From positions 744,001 through 808,000 of the forward strand of contig NZ_QHKM01000001.1 in NCBI RefSeq assembly GCF_003258365.1: DNA of 64,000 nt, written 5' to 3'. Origin of the DNA: Hymenobacter edaphi (GTDB lineage: Bacteria > Bacteroidota > Bacteroidia > Cytophagales > Hymenobacteraceae). This document shows, piece after piece, positions 43,735-52,673 of the stretch (position 1 is its first letter; each line of letters begins with the position of its first letter). Under the pieces are notes generated by a model, which saw only the letters and a program-made list of their open reading frames with translations, searched no databases and had not been told where the DNA came from. The position numbers and the translations under genes were made by a program.

Positions 43735-44581
43735 GACTTTCTCCGCCGACCGCCTTACGTCCCGCACCCTGCTGGAGTGCTCCGCCGCCGAGCAGGCCGC
43801 GGCCATGAACCGCTCGTTCGAGCAGTATATCGTGCCCCTGCGCTTCGACGTGGCCAGCTTTCAGCGGCGCTTTCGCGGGGAGCACCTCGATGCCGAAGCC
43901 AGCCGCCTCTGGTACTGCGACGGGGAGCTGGTGGGCGTGGTCTACATAGCCCGGCGGGGCTGGACGAGCCGGGTAGCCGCCATGGGCCTGGTAGTGGAGG
44001 CCCGCGGGCAGGGCCTGGGCCGGCCCATGCTGCAGGCGGCCGTTGAGGAAGCCCGGCAGCGCGGCGACCGGCGCATCATGCTCGAAGTGTTTACGGCCAA
44101 CGAGCCGGCCATTCGGCTGTACCAGCGGCTGGGCTTCGGCATCACCCGCACCCTGAGCGGCTTCGGCGCTCCGGCCACCAGCGCCGCGGCCCCGACTGCG
44201 GTGCTGGCCGCCGCGGACCCGGCGGAAGTGGCGCGGCAAATCGGCCGGCACGGCGACGACGTGCTGCCCTGGATGCTGACCGCCGAAACGCTGGCGGCCA
44301 CCACCGCGCCCTACGTGCAGGCCTGGCGGCTGGGCGAGCAGGCCTACGCCCTGGTGCGCCCCGAGGCCGATAAAACCGTGCTGCTGAGCCTGGTGGTGCC
44401 GCCCGCGCACCGCCGGCAGGGCTGGGGCACGCGCCTGGTGCGCGCCCTCGAAGCGCGCTACGCCGGCAAGCCGCTGCTGATGCCCTGCCTGCTGCCGCCC
44501 GGTGCGGGGCAGGCGCTGCTGCAGCGCTGCGGCTGGGTGCCGACGGCCCTGGCGCTGTACGAGATGGAGCGGGCGCTGTAA
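43733..44581 (+). CDS. Tandem-GNAT acetyltransferase
   Basis: A 282-residue protein with two GNAT folds. The first (about 10-150) has the acetyl-CoA motif GLVVEARGQGLGRPMLQAAV and ANEPAIRLYQRLGFGITR. The second (about 165-282) has SLVVPPAHRRQGWGTRLVRA and ends with LQRCGWVPTALALYEMERAL. GNAT enzymes move an acetyl group from acetyl-CoA to amines; the acceptor is unknown. The ATG at 43733 lies at the edge of a transposase remnant, so the original promoter may have been replaced. It ends 22 bp before a strong terminator. Confidence 0.88.
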   Translation: MTFSADRLTSRTLLECSAAEQAAAMNRSFEQYIVPLRFDVASFQRRFRGEHLDAEASRLWYCDGELVGVVYIARRGWTSRVAAMGLVVEARGQGLGRPMLQAAVEEARQRGDRRIMLEVFTANEPAIRLYQRLGFGITRTLSGFGAPATSAAAPTAVLAAADPAEVARQIGRHGDDVLPWMLTAETLAATTAPYVQAWRLGEQAYALVRPEADKTVLLSLVVPPAHRRQGWGTRLVRALEARYAGKPLLMPCLLPPGAGQALLQRCGWVPTALALYEMERAL

Positions 44582-44602
44582 GTGACTATACTTGTAGCCG
44601 GT

Positions 44603-44645
44603 CCGCCCGGCGGCCTTGACAACACCGCCGGGCGGCTTCTTTTTC
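44603..44645 (+). terminator. Intrinsic terminator after the GNAT gene
   Basis: Stem CCGCCCGGCGG (44603-44613) with CCGCCGGGCGG (44625-44635), 11-nt loop, followed by TTCTTTTT. Confidence 0.85.
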
Positions 44646-44682
44646 GGCGGCCGCCTGCCCGGCGGCGGTGCGCGGGCGCCGG

Positions 44683-44690
44683 TAACTTTG
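44683..44690 (+). promoter_or_regulatory. -7 element (TAACTTTG) of the GldM-like gene pair
   Basis: TAACTTTG, 21 bp before the ATG at 44712 and downstream of the GNAT terminator, consistent with a separate two-gene transcript. Confidence 0.55.
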
Positions 44691-44711
44691 TGGCCCCGGT
44701 TATTTTTCGTT

Positions 44712-45653
44712 ATGGATTTCCTCCTTGATGCCCACCGGCGGGCTGTGTCGGTGCTGCTGCTCGGGCTGGCCGCCTGCCAGTCGGGGCCTACCGCGGCGGA
44801 GCTGGGGCGGCTGCAGCAGCTCGATGCGACCCTGCAGGAGCGCAATGGCCGCTCGGCGCGGTCGGCCCGTACAGTGGTGGCCGCGCTGCAGGAGCAGGTA
44901 GCGCGCAACCGCATGCAACGGCAGGACGTGGCCGTGCTCACCATGGCCAAAGAAGTGCGGGCCCAAACCGATTCGTTGACCCGCTACCTGCACGAGCTGC
45001 GCCGGCAGCTGCGGCCCGCCCCGGATAATGCCCGGCTGGCCGAGACCCGGCCCGTAGAAGCCGCGCTGCTGGGCCCCGCGGCCGATACGCTGCAGCAGCG
45101 CCTGAGCCGCTACGCCCGCTTTCTGCACCAGCTGGTGCCCGACGAGGGCGGCTTGCTGGCGGCCAGTCCCACAGAAGACCCGCGCATCCATGAAGCGGTG
45201 GGCAACGACCTCGACGGCCTGAGCTTTGGGGAGTTTTACTTTCGGGGCGCTTCCGTGGCATCGGCGCTGACGACGCTCGGCCAGAAAGAAGCCGAGGTGC
45301 GTCGACTGGAAGGCGAAGCGCTTAAGCGGCTCAGCATGAAGGTTGGCAGCCACCGGGGCTTTGAGCGAATCGGGGCGCAGGCCCTGCCCAAATTCGCCCA
45401 GGTGCCGGAAGGTGAAACCTACGAAGCGGCCCTGCTGCTGACCTCCTCGCACAGCGAGGCGTATGGCCTGACCATGCAGGCCAACGGCCGGGCCGTACCG
45501 CTGCGCCCCGGGGGAGTCGGCCGGGTGGAGCTGGCCGTGCCGGCCGATGCCCCCGCCGGGCCGGCCTCCTGGGCGGCTACCATCAAGGCAACCTACCGCG
45601 GGCAGGACACCACCTACCGCCTGCGCGTGCCCTACACCGTGCAGCGGCCTTAG
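44712..45653 (+). CDS. GldM-like periplasmic lipoprotein
   Basis: A 313-residue protein with a lipoprotein signal (LLLGLAACQS, Cys22). A helical region (about 30-130) is followed by FYFRGASVASALTTLGQKEA (about 177-196) and EVRRLEGEALKRLS, then a beta domain (about 220-313) with LTMQANGRAVPL and ending YRGQDTTYRLRVPYTVQRP. This order and these motifs resemble the periplasmic region of GldM, the T9SS/gliding motor subunit, which however starts with a single membrane helix and is longer (about 500 residues). Here a lipid anchor replaces the helix. The next gene is a paralogue. Function unknown; a link to T9SS is inference. Confidence 0.75.
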   Translation: MDFLLDAHRRAVSVLLLGLAACQSGPTAAELGRLQQLDATLQERNGRSARSARTVVAALQEQVARNRMQRQDVAVLTMAKEVRAQTDSLTRYLHELRRQLRPAPDNARLAETRPVEAALLGPAADTLQQRLSRYARFLHQLVPDEGGLLAASPTEDPRIHEAVGNDLDGLSFGEFYFRGASVASALTTLGQKEAEVRRLEGEALKRLSMKVGSHRGFERIGAQALPKFAQVPEGETYEAALLLTSSHSEAYGLTMQANGRAVPLRPGGVGRVELAVPADAPAGPASWAATIKATYRGQDTTYRLRVPYTVQRP

Positions 45654-45701
45654 AGCCGCGCCCGCTCTGTCTTACTCCTCGTTTCCAAGCTTCCTTTTCG
45701 C

Positions 45702-46628
45702 ATGCCGCATTTCTCGCCGCCGGTCCGCCGCTTCGCCCTGCTCGCTGCCCTGGCCGCCGCGGGGCTGAGCACGCCCGCCTGCCAGTCGGGGGCCGACTCC
45801 GACGTTGCCCTGCTGCGGCTGCGGTTGGTAGATGACGCGCTGCTGGCCGGCAACAACGAAGCGCTGCACGCCAACGAAGGCACCGTCAAGCTGCTCCACG
45901 CCCTCACCGAGCGCAACCGCAACGCGCCCGCCGATGTGGTCCTGCTGGGGCAGGCCGAAGCCGTGCACGACAGCACCCGGGCCTTGGTCGGCCACCTGCG
46001 CGACGTGCGGGAGCAGTTGCTGCGCCGCACCGACAACCACGTTCATTTCAAGCACCTGAATGAGCTCCGCGCCGTGGCCAGCCTGCTGCCGGGCGGGGAG
46101 CAGGGCGCGGCCGGCGGCCTGCAGCGGCGCCTGACGCGGCACGCCCGCTTGCTCGGGCAGGTGGTGCCAGACCGCCGGGCCGCCGCGAAGCCGCTGCACG
46201 CCGACTTCGCGGCGGCCTCCGTGGCCTCGGCCCTGGCGGCGCTGGCGCGGCTGGAAGCGGGCGTGCTGCTGCGGGAAACGGAGGCCCTGGCGTCGTTGCA
46301 GGCCCGGGTCGGCCCCACCGACCTGCCCGTGACGGCGCGGGCCTGGGCCACTGCCGAGGCCCGCACGGTGGCGCCCGGCAGCACCTACAAGGCCGAGCTG
46401 TACCTGGCGCAGGCCCTGTACCGCCCCGGCCACCTCACCATGACGGCCAACGGCCAGCCCGTCAGCATCGACGCCGGCGGGTTTGGCCGAGTGGCCTTTA
46501 CGGCGCCCGCGCTGGGCGGGGCGCTCCGGCGGCAGCTTGCGTGGGAGGGCACGGTGCGGGTGCGCCTCGCCGGCCACGACACCACGTTCCGCGTGCGGGT
46601 GCCCTATACCGTTGTGCGGCGCCGCTAG
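45702..46628 (+). CDS. GldM-like periplasmic lipoprotein, paralogue
   Basis: A 308-residue protein with lipobox STPACQS (Cys27) and the same architecture: helical part (about 32-120, with DVVLLGQAEAVHDSTRALVG), ADFAAASVASALAALARLEA (about 167-186), then the beta domain with LTMTANGQPVSI and a C-terminus AGHDTTFRVRVPYTVVRRR. The 48-bp spacing to the preceding paralogue indicates one operon. Its stop codon is one base from that of the convergent flavin reductase gene, leaving no room for a terminator. Function inferred only from GldM similarity. Confidence 0.75.
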   Translation: MPHFSPPVRRFALLAALAAAGLSTPACQSGADSDVALLRLRLVDDALLAGNNEALHANEGTVKLLHALTERNRNAPADVVLLGQAEAVHDSTRALVGHLRDVREQLLRRTDNHVHFKHLNELRAVASLLPGGEQGAAGGLQRRLTRHARLLGQVVPDRRAAAKPLHADFAAASVASALAALARLEAGVLLRETEALASLQARVGPTDLPVTARAWATAEARTVAPGSTYKAELYLAQALYRPGHLTMTANGQPVSIDAGGFGRVAFTAPALGGALRRQLAWEGTVRVRLAGHDTTFRVRVPYTVVRRR

Positions 46629-46629
46629 C

Positions 46630-47565
46630 TTACGCGGCCAGCAGCAGCACCTTCCAGGCGTCGAGCAGGCGGCCTTCCTCCAGCAGCTGCTGGCCCAGCC
46701 GGTGCAGCTGCCGGCGTAGCGCCGCTTCGTCGTGCTGGTACTTGTGCAGCGTGTAGGCCACCAGCGGCTCGTCGCGGTAGGCCTGCGCGTCGGCGGCCGT
46801 GGGCAGGGCTGCGCGCTCGATGTTGCCCAGGCGGCCCAGGTTGTTGCCCGTCAACACTTCGCTGTGGCGGATGTGAACGGGCAGCTCGTCGATGCCGATG
46901 CCCTGGTGGCGGTTGGGCTTGGGCACTTCGAAGAGGCTGTCGGGCGTGACGCGGCTGTACCAGTCGCCGCCGAGGCGGGCCACCGCGTCGAACTTGTGCG
47001 GGTCGATGCCGGGGCCGTTGGCGAGCAGGATGTCTTCCCGGAAATGGCTCTGCACCACCCGGCACACGACCAGGTTGCCGCCGCCGTTGGAGTCGCCGAT
47101 GGCAATGACCTGCTCCACCACGCACTCAAACGACACCGGGCACTCGGCCACGCGCGGCGGGCGCACCTTGTCGGCGGCCAGTTCGGTGAGGCCGGCCTTG
47201 CGAAATTCGTTGACCTCGCGGCCGTACTCGGTCGAGGCCAGCGACATCTGCTCCACCAGCGGGTAGTCGCAGATGTTGATGACGCACTCGGGCACCTCGT
47301 CGCGCACGTTGTAGAGGGTGTGCTTCTGGGTGTTGTCGCGCACGCGGTTGGCCGGCGAGAAGATGAGTGTGGCGGGGTTGGAGCTGAACACGTTGAAAAA
47401 CGAGAACGGGCTCAGGTTCACGTTGCCGGCGCGGTCGATGGTGCTGACGAAGGCAATGGGCCGCGGGGCCACGGCGCCGAGCATGAACTGGTGCCACTCG
47501 GGGCCGGGCAGGGTACCGGGCGTGATGGTGCGAAACGCGGAAGCGGTGGGAGCGGGCAGGGGCAT
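46630..47565 (-). CDS. Flavin reductase-like, FMN-binding protein
   Basis: A 311-residue protein with an FMN-binding split barrel of the flavin reductase-like family (about 10-200): WHQFMLGAVAPRPIAFVSTI, NLSPFSFFNVFSSNPATLIF and TLYNVRDEVPECVINICDYP. Members reduce flavins or bind FMN in oxidoreductions; the substrate is unknown. The C-terminal roughly 70 residues are helical (LRRQLHRLGQQLLEEGRLL). The start is the ATG at 47563-47565. It is codirectional with the small membrane protein upstream, 45 bp away. Confidence 0.9.
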   Translation of the reverse strand: MPLPAPTASAFRTITPGTLPGPEWHQFMLGAVAPRPIAFVSTIDRAGNVNLSPFSFFNVFSSNPATLIFSPANRVRDNTQKHTLYNVRDEVPECVINICDYPLVEQMSLASTEYGREVNEFRKAGLTELAADKVRPPRVAECPVSFECVVEQVIAIGDSNGGGNLVVCRVVQSHFREDILLANGPGIDPHKFDAVARLGGDWYSRVTPDSLFEVPKPNRHQGIGIDELPVHIRHSEVLTGNNLGRLGNIERAALPTAADAQAYRDEPLVAYTLHKYQHDEAALRRQLHRLGQQLLEEGRLLDAWKVLLLAA

Positions 47566-47610
47566 ACGGATGGGCTGATTCGGGACCGAAGTTCTGGGTT
47601 TTGGCCGGAA

Positions 47611-48201
47611 TCAGTCGTCGGAATGCCAGCTGCCGGCCGGGCCGTGGTAAAACGACTGCACCAGCAGCCCCTCGTCGTAGCCCAGCTGGTAGCCGTCGGC
47701 CCGCGCCGTATCGGCGGCATCGGGGCGGTAATAGAAGGTGTACTGTCCCAGAGCGTAGGCCGTGCGCGGCTCGGCTGGCAGGTACGCCGGGACCAGCTGC
47801 GCCAAGGAATCGGGGTAGTGGCCCTGCCGGGCGCGGTACTGCTCCAGCACCTGAATCAGCGCGGTGGCGCGGCGGCGGGAAACGTCGGCCTGCCAACCGG
47901 CCAGCACGAACGGCAGCACCACGGCCAGAGCCAGCACGGCCGTGGTGGTCAGCAGGTAGGCCCGCAGCGGCTGCCGGTTGTAAATGAACGTCAGCGGGGC
48001 CAGCAGCACGGCGCCGAGCAGCAGGACGACCGAGCTAATGACGAACTGGATGCCGGGAAACAGCTGCAATTGCAGCACCAGCAGGCCCAGCAGCAGCAAC
48101 AGGCCGGCCAGCAGCGGGAACAGGATGGATTGGCCAGGACGACGCACGAATGATAGCAGGCAGGGCGGACGAGAAGTGCTAAAGTACACTCCCGTCAACA
48201 C
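47611..48201 (-). CDS. Membrane protein with C-terminal periplasmic domain
   Basis: Up to 196 residues with three hydrophobic segments (about 27-50, 52-72 and 80-103), then a soluble domain with QADVSRRRATALIQVLEQYR and GHYPDSLAQLVPAYLPAEP, a pattern seen in pseudopilin-like or DUF proteins that sense or build periplasmic structures. No ATG is available: GTG at 48201 gives 196 residues and GTG at 48147 gives 178 residues starting RRPGQSILF; the second looks more natural. Function unknown. Confidence 0.7.
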   Translation of the reverse strand: MLTGVYFSTSRPPCLLSFVRRPGQSILFPLLAGLLLLLGLLVLQLQLFPGIQFVISSVVLLLGAVLLAPLTFIYNRQPLRAYLLTTTAVLALAVVLPFVLAGWQADVSRRRATALIQVLEQYRARQGHYPDSLAQLVPAYLPAEPRTAYALGQYTFYYRPDAADTARADGYQLGYDEGLLVQSFYHGPAGSWHSDD

Positions 48202-48223
48202 TCAGCCGGCCAAAGTAGCTGCC

Positions 48224-49558
48224 TTACCGCGCCAGACTCAGCGTGCTGGCCCCGGCGGCCACGCGCTTGCCGGCCTTGCGCGGGCCGTGCTGTTCCTTGA
48301 AGTACGCCTCGGCGTCGGAGGCCATTTCGGAGTAGGGCTCGGCCTGCGCCTTCACCAGCGCGAAGTAGCGCGTAGCGGCCGACCAATCCTGCTGCTGCTG
48401 GGCCAGCTTGGCCAGGTTCCAGTACGCGTTCAGGTAGTAGCCGCCGCGGGTGTCGCCGGTGGTTTCGGCGAAGACCAGGCAGCGCTGGTACAGCTCCCGG
48501 GCCTGGGCCGGGTTCTTGTAGCGGTACTGCTGCAGGTAGGCCAGAAAGTAGCTGGCGTAGCGCCCGCTCACGGCCTCGTAGCCCGCCTGCCCGCGGCCCA
48601 GCTTGTCGAGGATTTCCTGGCTGACCCGCTCACACTCGCGGATCTGGCCCTGGCTGAAGCACAGCTGGGCGTAAGTGCGCTGGAAGTAGGGGTTGTCGGG
48701 GTATTTGGCGGCCAGCGCGCGGGCCAGGGGCAGGGCCTCGTGGGGGCGGTGCTCCTCGTACTGCAGAATCTGCAGCAGGAAATATTGCGTTTCGGGCGCG
48801 GTGTAGAAGCCGTTGGCGGCCACGTGGCGCAGCTGCTGCAGGCCCAGCTGCCGGTTGCCCTTGGGGAAAAACAGCAGCACCGGCTTCAGCAGCGGGTAGT
48901 TGTCCGCAATCCAGGGCGCGTAGTAGTTCAGCAGGCCCTGGCCGAACAGAAACTCCGGGCTGAGGTGGTTGGCTTCCTGGCTTTTGGCGAGGTAGTCGAG
49001 GGCGTGCTTGCTGCTGACGGTGGCCCGGCGCCAGTTGCGGCGCAGCGCGTTCAGGCGGGCATCGAAGCCGTAGGCGGCCGAGAGGAAAAAGCAAGCCTCG
49101 TAGTTGTGCGCGTCCTGGGCGTACAGCGCCTCGGCCTTGGTAATGGCCGTGTCCATGTACGCCAGGAAGGGCCGGTCGTGGCTGGTGGTCTGCAGCTGCG
49201 AGGGCACCATCTGCCACCACTGCGCCAAGCCCATCAGAAAGTAGGGCATGGGGTGCTGGGGGTAGCGGCGGCGCAGCGAGCGAAACTGCCGCTGGGCCTT
49301 GTCGTGCTTGAAGTTGTAAAGGTTGTCGACGGCGCCCTCCAGCTCCAGCCGGATGTCGGGGTTGACGAGCAGCCAGCCCTGCACCGCTTCGGGGTTCACG
49401 TCCACGTTGGCCAGCTGCACCACGCGCAGCGTGTCGGCGGCCGATTGGGCCCGGGCCACCGGGGCGACCAGCAGCAGGCTCACGACGGCCAGCAGGCCCG
49501 CGGTGGAGCGGCGGAGCCGCAGAGTAAGCAGGAAGAAGCAGAAGTAGAGTTTACCCAT
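48224..49558 (-). CDS. TPR-repeat exported protein
   Basis: A 444-residue protein with a signal peptide (cleavage near ARAQ, about residue 38) followed by helical tetratricopeptide-type repeats through most of its length, e.g. YNFKHDKAQRQFRSLRRRYP (about 81-100) and NPAQARELYQRCLVFAETTG. Such TPR scaffolds mediate protein contacts; location should be the periplasm. The start is the ATG at 49556-49558 (MGKLYFCFF). It ends 22 bp before the next minus-strand frame, so it is probably co-transcribed with the membrane protein and flavin reductase genes. Specific role unknown. Confidence 0.85.
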   Translation of the reverse strand: MGKLYFCFFLLTLRLRRSTAGLLAVVSLLLVAPVARAQSAADTLRVVQLANVDVNPEAVQGWLLVNPDIRLELEGAVDNLYNFKHDKAQRQFRSLRRRYPQHPMPYFLMGLAQWWQMVPSQLQTTSHDRPFLAYMDTAITKAEALYAQDAHNYEACFFLSAAYGFDARLNALRRNWRRATVSSKHALDYLAKSQEANHLSPEFLFGQGLLNYYAPWIADNYPLLKPVLLFFPKGNRQLGLQQLRHVAANGFYTAPETQYFLLQILQYEEHRPHEALPLARALAAKYPDNPYFQRTYAQLCFSQGQIRECERVSQEILDKLGRGQAGYEAVSGRYASYFLAYLQQYRYKNPAQARELYQRCLVFAETTGDTRGGYYLNAYWNLAKLAQQQQDWSAATRYFALVKAQAEPYSEMASDAEAYFKEQHGPRKAGKRVAAGASTLSLAR

Positions 49559-49926
49559 GCAACGGCGGCTGGCAGGCTGAAGGCAATCCGTAACGCGGCT
49601 GCCGGCTAATAGTACTTATTCGATGTCGATTCGGTCGGGCGACAAGCAAAGCTGGCAAAAAAGTCTAATTGCCACGCCGGATTTGCCTGGGCCCGTCGAA
49701 CCCCGTGCAAATCTAAGAAGCTTGCTGCCTTGTTGATACGGGGTGCTTTTACTTTGTGCGTCGAAAATTCAAAATAGGAGAAGCTTGTTTAAGTGTATAT
49801 TGTGATTGTGCAAAATATCAGTTAAGGTGCCGCGCCGGGAGCTGATTTGTAAAATTCACATAGCCTAATATTGATCCGGATAAAATGTACTGGTGCCTTC
49901 CCCGGGGTCGTTGTCTGCTCTTCTCT
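49559..49926. promoter_or_regulatory. AT-rich divergent promoter region of the TPR and M28 peptidase genes
   Basis: No gene is supported in these 368 bp. GC content drops strongly between 49735 and 49890. A TAATATTG (49864 onward) near-match to TAnnTTTG precedes the peptidase ATG by about 55 bp. No palindromic operator is obvious. Confidence 0.4.
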
Positions 49927-50850
49927 ATGCGTCTGCCCCTCATCATAGCCCTCCTCAGCCTGCTGATTGCCGGCCGCCACCCGGCCGCAGCCGCCGCCGC
50001 CGATTCCGCCCGCCTGCGCCGGCACCTGCAGTACCTCGTCGCGACTCCGCAGCCGCGCAACCACCAGCACGTCGCCGTGCTCGACTCGGTGGCCCGCTAC
50101 CTCGGTCGGCAGCTGGGCCGCAGCGGCGGCCGCGTTTCGGAGCAGCCCTACCAGGCCGGCGGCCAGACTTACCGCAACGTCATTGCCAGCTTCGGGCCCA
50201 AAACCGGCCCGCGCCTCATTGTGGGGGCGCACTACGACGTGTGCGGCGAGCAGCCCGGCGCCGACGACAACGGCTCGGGCGTGGCCGCGCTGCTGGAGCT
50301 GGCCCGCCTGCTCGGCCAGCAACCCGCGCTCCGGCAGCGCATCGACCTGGTGGCCTACACCCTGGAAGAGCCACCCTACTTCCGCACCCGGCAGATGGGT
50401 AGCTACGTGCACGCCAAGAGCCTGCACGACGAAAAGGCGGCCGTGACGGGTATGGTGGCCCTGGAAATGCTCGGCTACTACGACGACCGGCCCGGCTCCC
50501 AGCACTATCCTTTCGGCCCGCTGAAGCTGCTCTACGGCGGGCGCGGCAACTACGTCACGGCCGTGCGCAAGCTGGGTGGCGGCCGCTTCGCCCGGCACTT
50601 CAGCCGCCACTACGACCGCGGCGCCCAACTGCCCGTCAAGCGCTTCATCGGGCCCGCCTGGCTGCCCGGCGTCGACTTCTCCGACCACCTCAACTACTGG
50701 CAGTTCGGCTACTCGGCCCTGCTGCTCACCGACACCGCGTTTTACCGCAACCGCAACTACCACCACGCCACCGACTCGCTGGAAAAGCTGGACCTCCGCC
50801 GCCTGGCCCTGGCCACCGATGCCGTGCTGGCCGCCCTGCTGCGGCTGTAG
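49927..50850 (+). CDS. M28-family zinc aminopeptidase, secreted
   Basis: A 307-residue protein with a signal peptide (cleavage near AAAA, about residue 25). Zinc-site motifs of M28 are clear: VGAHYDVCGEQPGADDNGSG (H102, D113/D114 region), TLEEPPYF with the catalytic Glu pair E147-E148, a later aspartate in VDFSDHLNYW and the histidine in NYHHATDSLEKLD. The enzyme should remove N-terminal residues from peptides outside the cytoplasm. The start is the ATG at 49927; codons before it run into the promoter region. The TAG stop codon lies inside the end of a GTAGCGCGGGC repeat. Confidence 0.92.
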   Translation: MRLPLIIALLSLLIAGRHPAAAAAADSARLRRHLQYLVATPQPRNHQHVAVLDSVARYLGRQLGRSGGRVSEQPYQAGGQTYRNVIASFGPKTGPRLIVGAHYDVCGEQPGADDNGSGVAALLELARLLGQQPALRQRIDLVAYTLEEPPYFRTRQMGSYVHAKSLHDEKAAVTGMVALEMLGYYDDRPGSQHYPFGPLKLLYGGRGNYVTAVRKLGGGRFARHFSRHYDRGAQLPVKRFIGPAWLPGVDFSDHLNYWQFGYSALLLTDTAFYRNRNYHHATDSLEKLDLRRLALATDAVLAALLRL

Positions 50851-51053
50851 CGCGGGCTTCAGCCCGCGTCCGGCCGCGCCGTATGCGGGTTTCGCGCTGG
50901 AGATGCCGCCGGCTCAGCCTTGTCACCCTGCAGTTCTGCCCGTGGCCGTCTGGTTCCGGCCCCCGAACGGCGTACGGCAACCCGAAATCGGTAACGCAAA
51001 ACCGGCGGGCAAGCGCGGACGGACGCGGGCTTCAGCCCGCGCTTGCCCGCCGG
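50847..51053. repeat. REP-like repeats after the M28 peptidase gene
   Basis: The left unit (50847-50871) is GTAGCGCGGGCTTCAGCCCG... and contains the peptidase stop. The right unit (51021-51043) is an inverted copy with a changed end. A perfect 17-bp inverted repeat (51002-51018 with 51037-51053) surrounds the right unit and could act as a terminator-like hairpin, but there is no T-run. Confidence 0.6.
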
Positions 51054-51165
51054 GCGAAACCGTTTCTGATAGGTTTTGGCGGCCGGAATAGGAGGGTACA
51101 GGCAGGTTTGGGCCCGGGGGCGTGTACATTGGCAGCCGCGTCCTTTCCACCACCAGCCGATTCCC

Positions 51166-52662
51166 ATGCCTTCCCAGCTCCCGCACCGCGCCCCGGCCAC
51201 CGAAACCCGGGCCGCGGGTGCCGCCTCCGCCCCGGCGGCCCACGACAACAACGACGTGCCCGTCGGCAAGATCTGGCAGGTTATTTCGGCCTCCTCGGTG
51301 GGCACCGTCATCGAGTGGTACGACTTCTACATCTTCGGCTCGCTGGCCGCCATCATCGGACCGGTGTTGTTCGGTTCCGAAGGCAAGCCCGAGGATACCC
51401 TGCTCGGGGCGCTGGCCGTGTTCGGGGCGGGCTTCGTGGTGCGGCCCTTCGGGGCGGTGTTCTTTGGCCGCATCGGCGACATGATCGGGCGCAAGTACAC
51501 CTTCCTGCTCACCCTGCTCATCATGGGTGGCGCTACCGTCGTCACGGGCCTGATTCCGAGCTACGACAGCATCGGCGTGGCGGCCCCGCTTATCGTGCTG
51601 GTGCTGCGGCTGCTGCAGGGGCTGGCCCTGGGCGGGGAGTACGGCGGCGCGGCCACCTACGTGGCCGAGTATTCGCCCGACAAAAAGCGCGGCTACTTCA
51701 CCAGCTACATCCAGATTACGGCCACCGCCGGCCTGATCCTGAGCATCCTGGTGATTGTGCTGACCAAGAAGTCCATGTCCGACGCGGCGTTTAAAGACTG
51801 GGGCTGGCGAGTGCCCTTCCTGCTCTCCTCGGCCCTGATTGTGGCCTCGTACTACATCCGCCGCCGCCTGCACGAGTCGCCGCTCTTCGCCAAGGCCAAG
51901 GCCGAGGGGCGCACCAGCCAGCACCCGCTGCGCGAGTCGTTTCTGAACCCGGTGAACCGCCGCCTGGTGCTCATTGCCCTGTTCGGCGCCACCATGGGGC
52001 AGGGCGTGGTGTTCTACACCTCGCAGTTCTACGCCTACTCCTTCATGCAGAACACGCTGAAGCTCGACCTCATCGACGCCAGCATCGTGCTGGTGGTGGC
52101 CATGGTGCTGGCCACCCCGCTGTTCGTGTACTTCGGCGCCCTTTCGGACCGCATCGGCCGCAAGCGCATCATCATGACCGGCATGCTCTGCGCGGCCCTG
52201 TTCACCGTGCCCTTGTTCTACGGCCTGCAGGCCTACGCCGGCCCGCTGACGGAAGTCACGCCCGCCACCGTGGATGCGGCCGGCAACACGGTGGCGGGCG
52301 TGCAGAAGGCCCTCACGCCCAACCTGCCGATGATGACCGCGCTGACCTTCTGCCTGGTGCTGTTCGTCACGATGGTCTACGGCCCCATTGCCGCCTACCT
52401 GGTGGAGCTGTTCCCGACGAAAGTGCGCTACACCTCCCTCTCCGTGCCCTACCACATCGGCAACGGCGTGTTCGGCGGCTTCGTGCCGCTGGTCGCCACC
52501 TGGATTGCGGTGTGGGCCAAGGCCCAGCCCGAAGGCTCGTTTTTTCAGCAGCACGCCGCCTTGTCGGGCTTGCTCTACCCGGTCATCATCGCGCTGGCCT
52601 GCTGGATTATCGGCACGGCGCTGATGAAGGACGTGCGGGGCGTGAAGCTGATCCAGGAATAA
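51166..52662 (+). CDS. MFS transporter, metabolite:H+ symporter (MHS) type
   Basis: A 498-residue protein with about 12 membrane helices. MHS-family signatures: SSVGTVIEWYDFYIFGSLAA in helix 1, FFGRIGDMIGRKYTFLLTL in loop 2-3, LRLLQGLALGGEYGGAATYV in helix 4, and GALSDRIGRKRIIM in loop 8-9. Characterised relatives import organic acids, shikimate, proline or betaine with protons. A roughly 40-residue periplasmic loop before helix 9-10 (LTEVTPATVDAAGNTVAGVQ) is longer than usual. It lies upstream of acetyl-CoA synthetase on the same strand but 800 bp away, so acetate or propionate uptake is only a guess. The start is the ATG at 51166. Confidence 0.9.
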   Translation: MPSQLPHRAPATETRAAGAASAPAAHDNNDVPVGKIWQVISASSVGTVIEWYDFYIFGSLAAIIGPVLFGSEGKPEDTLLGALAVFGAGFVVRPFGAVFFGRIGDMIGRKYTFLLTLLIMGGATVVTGLIPSYDSIGVAAPLIVLVLRLLQGLALGGEYGGAATYVAEYSPDKKRGYFTSYIQITATAGLILSILVIVLTKKSMSDAAFKDWGWRVPFLLSSALIVASYYIRRRLHESPLFAKAKAEGRTSQHPLRESFLNPVNRRLVLIALFGATMGQGVVFYTSQFYAYSFMQNTLKLDLIDASIVLVVAMVLATPLFVYFGALSDRIGRKRIIMTGMLCAALFTVPLFYGLQAYAGPLTEVTPATVDAAGNTVAGVQKALTPNLPMMTALTFCLVLFVTMVYGPIAAYLVELFPTKVRYTSLSVPYHIGNGVFGGFVPLVATWIAVWAKAQPEGSFFQQHAALSGLLYPVIIALACWIIGTALMKDVRGVKLIQE

Positions 52663-52673
52663 ACATCGGCCTG

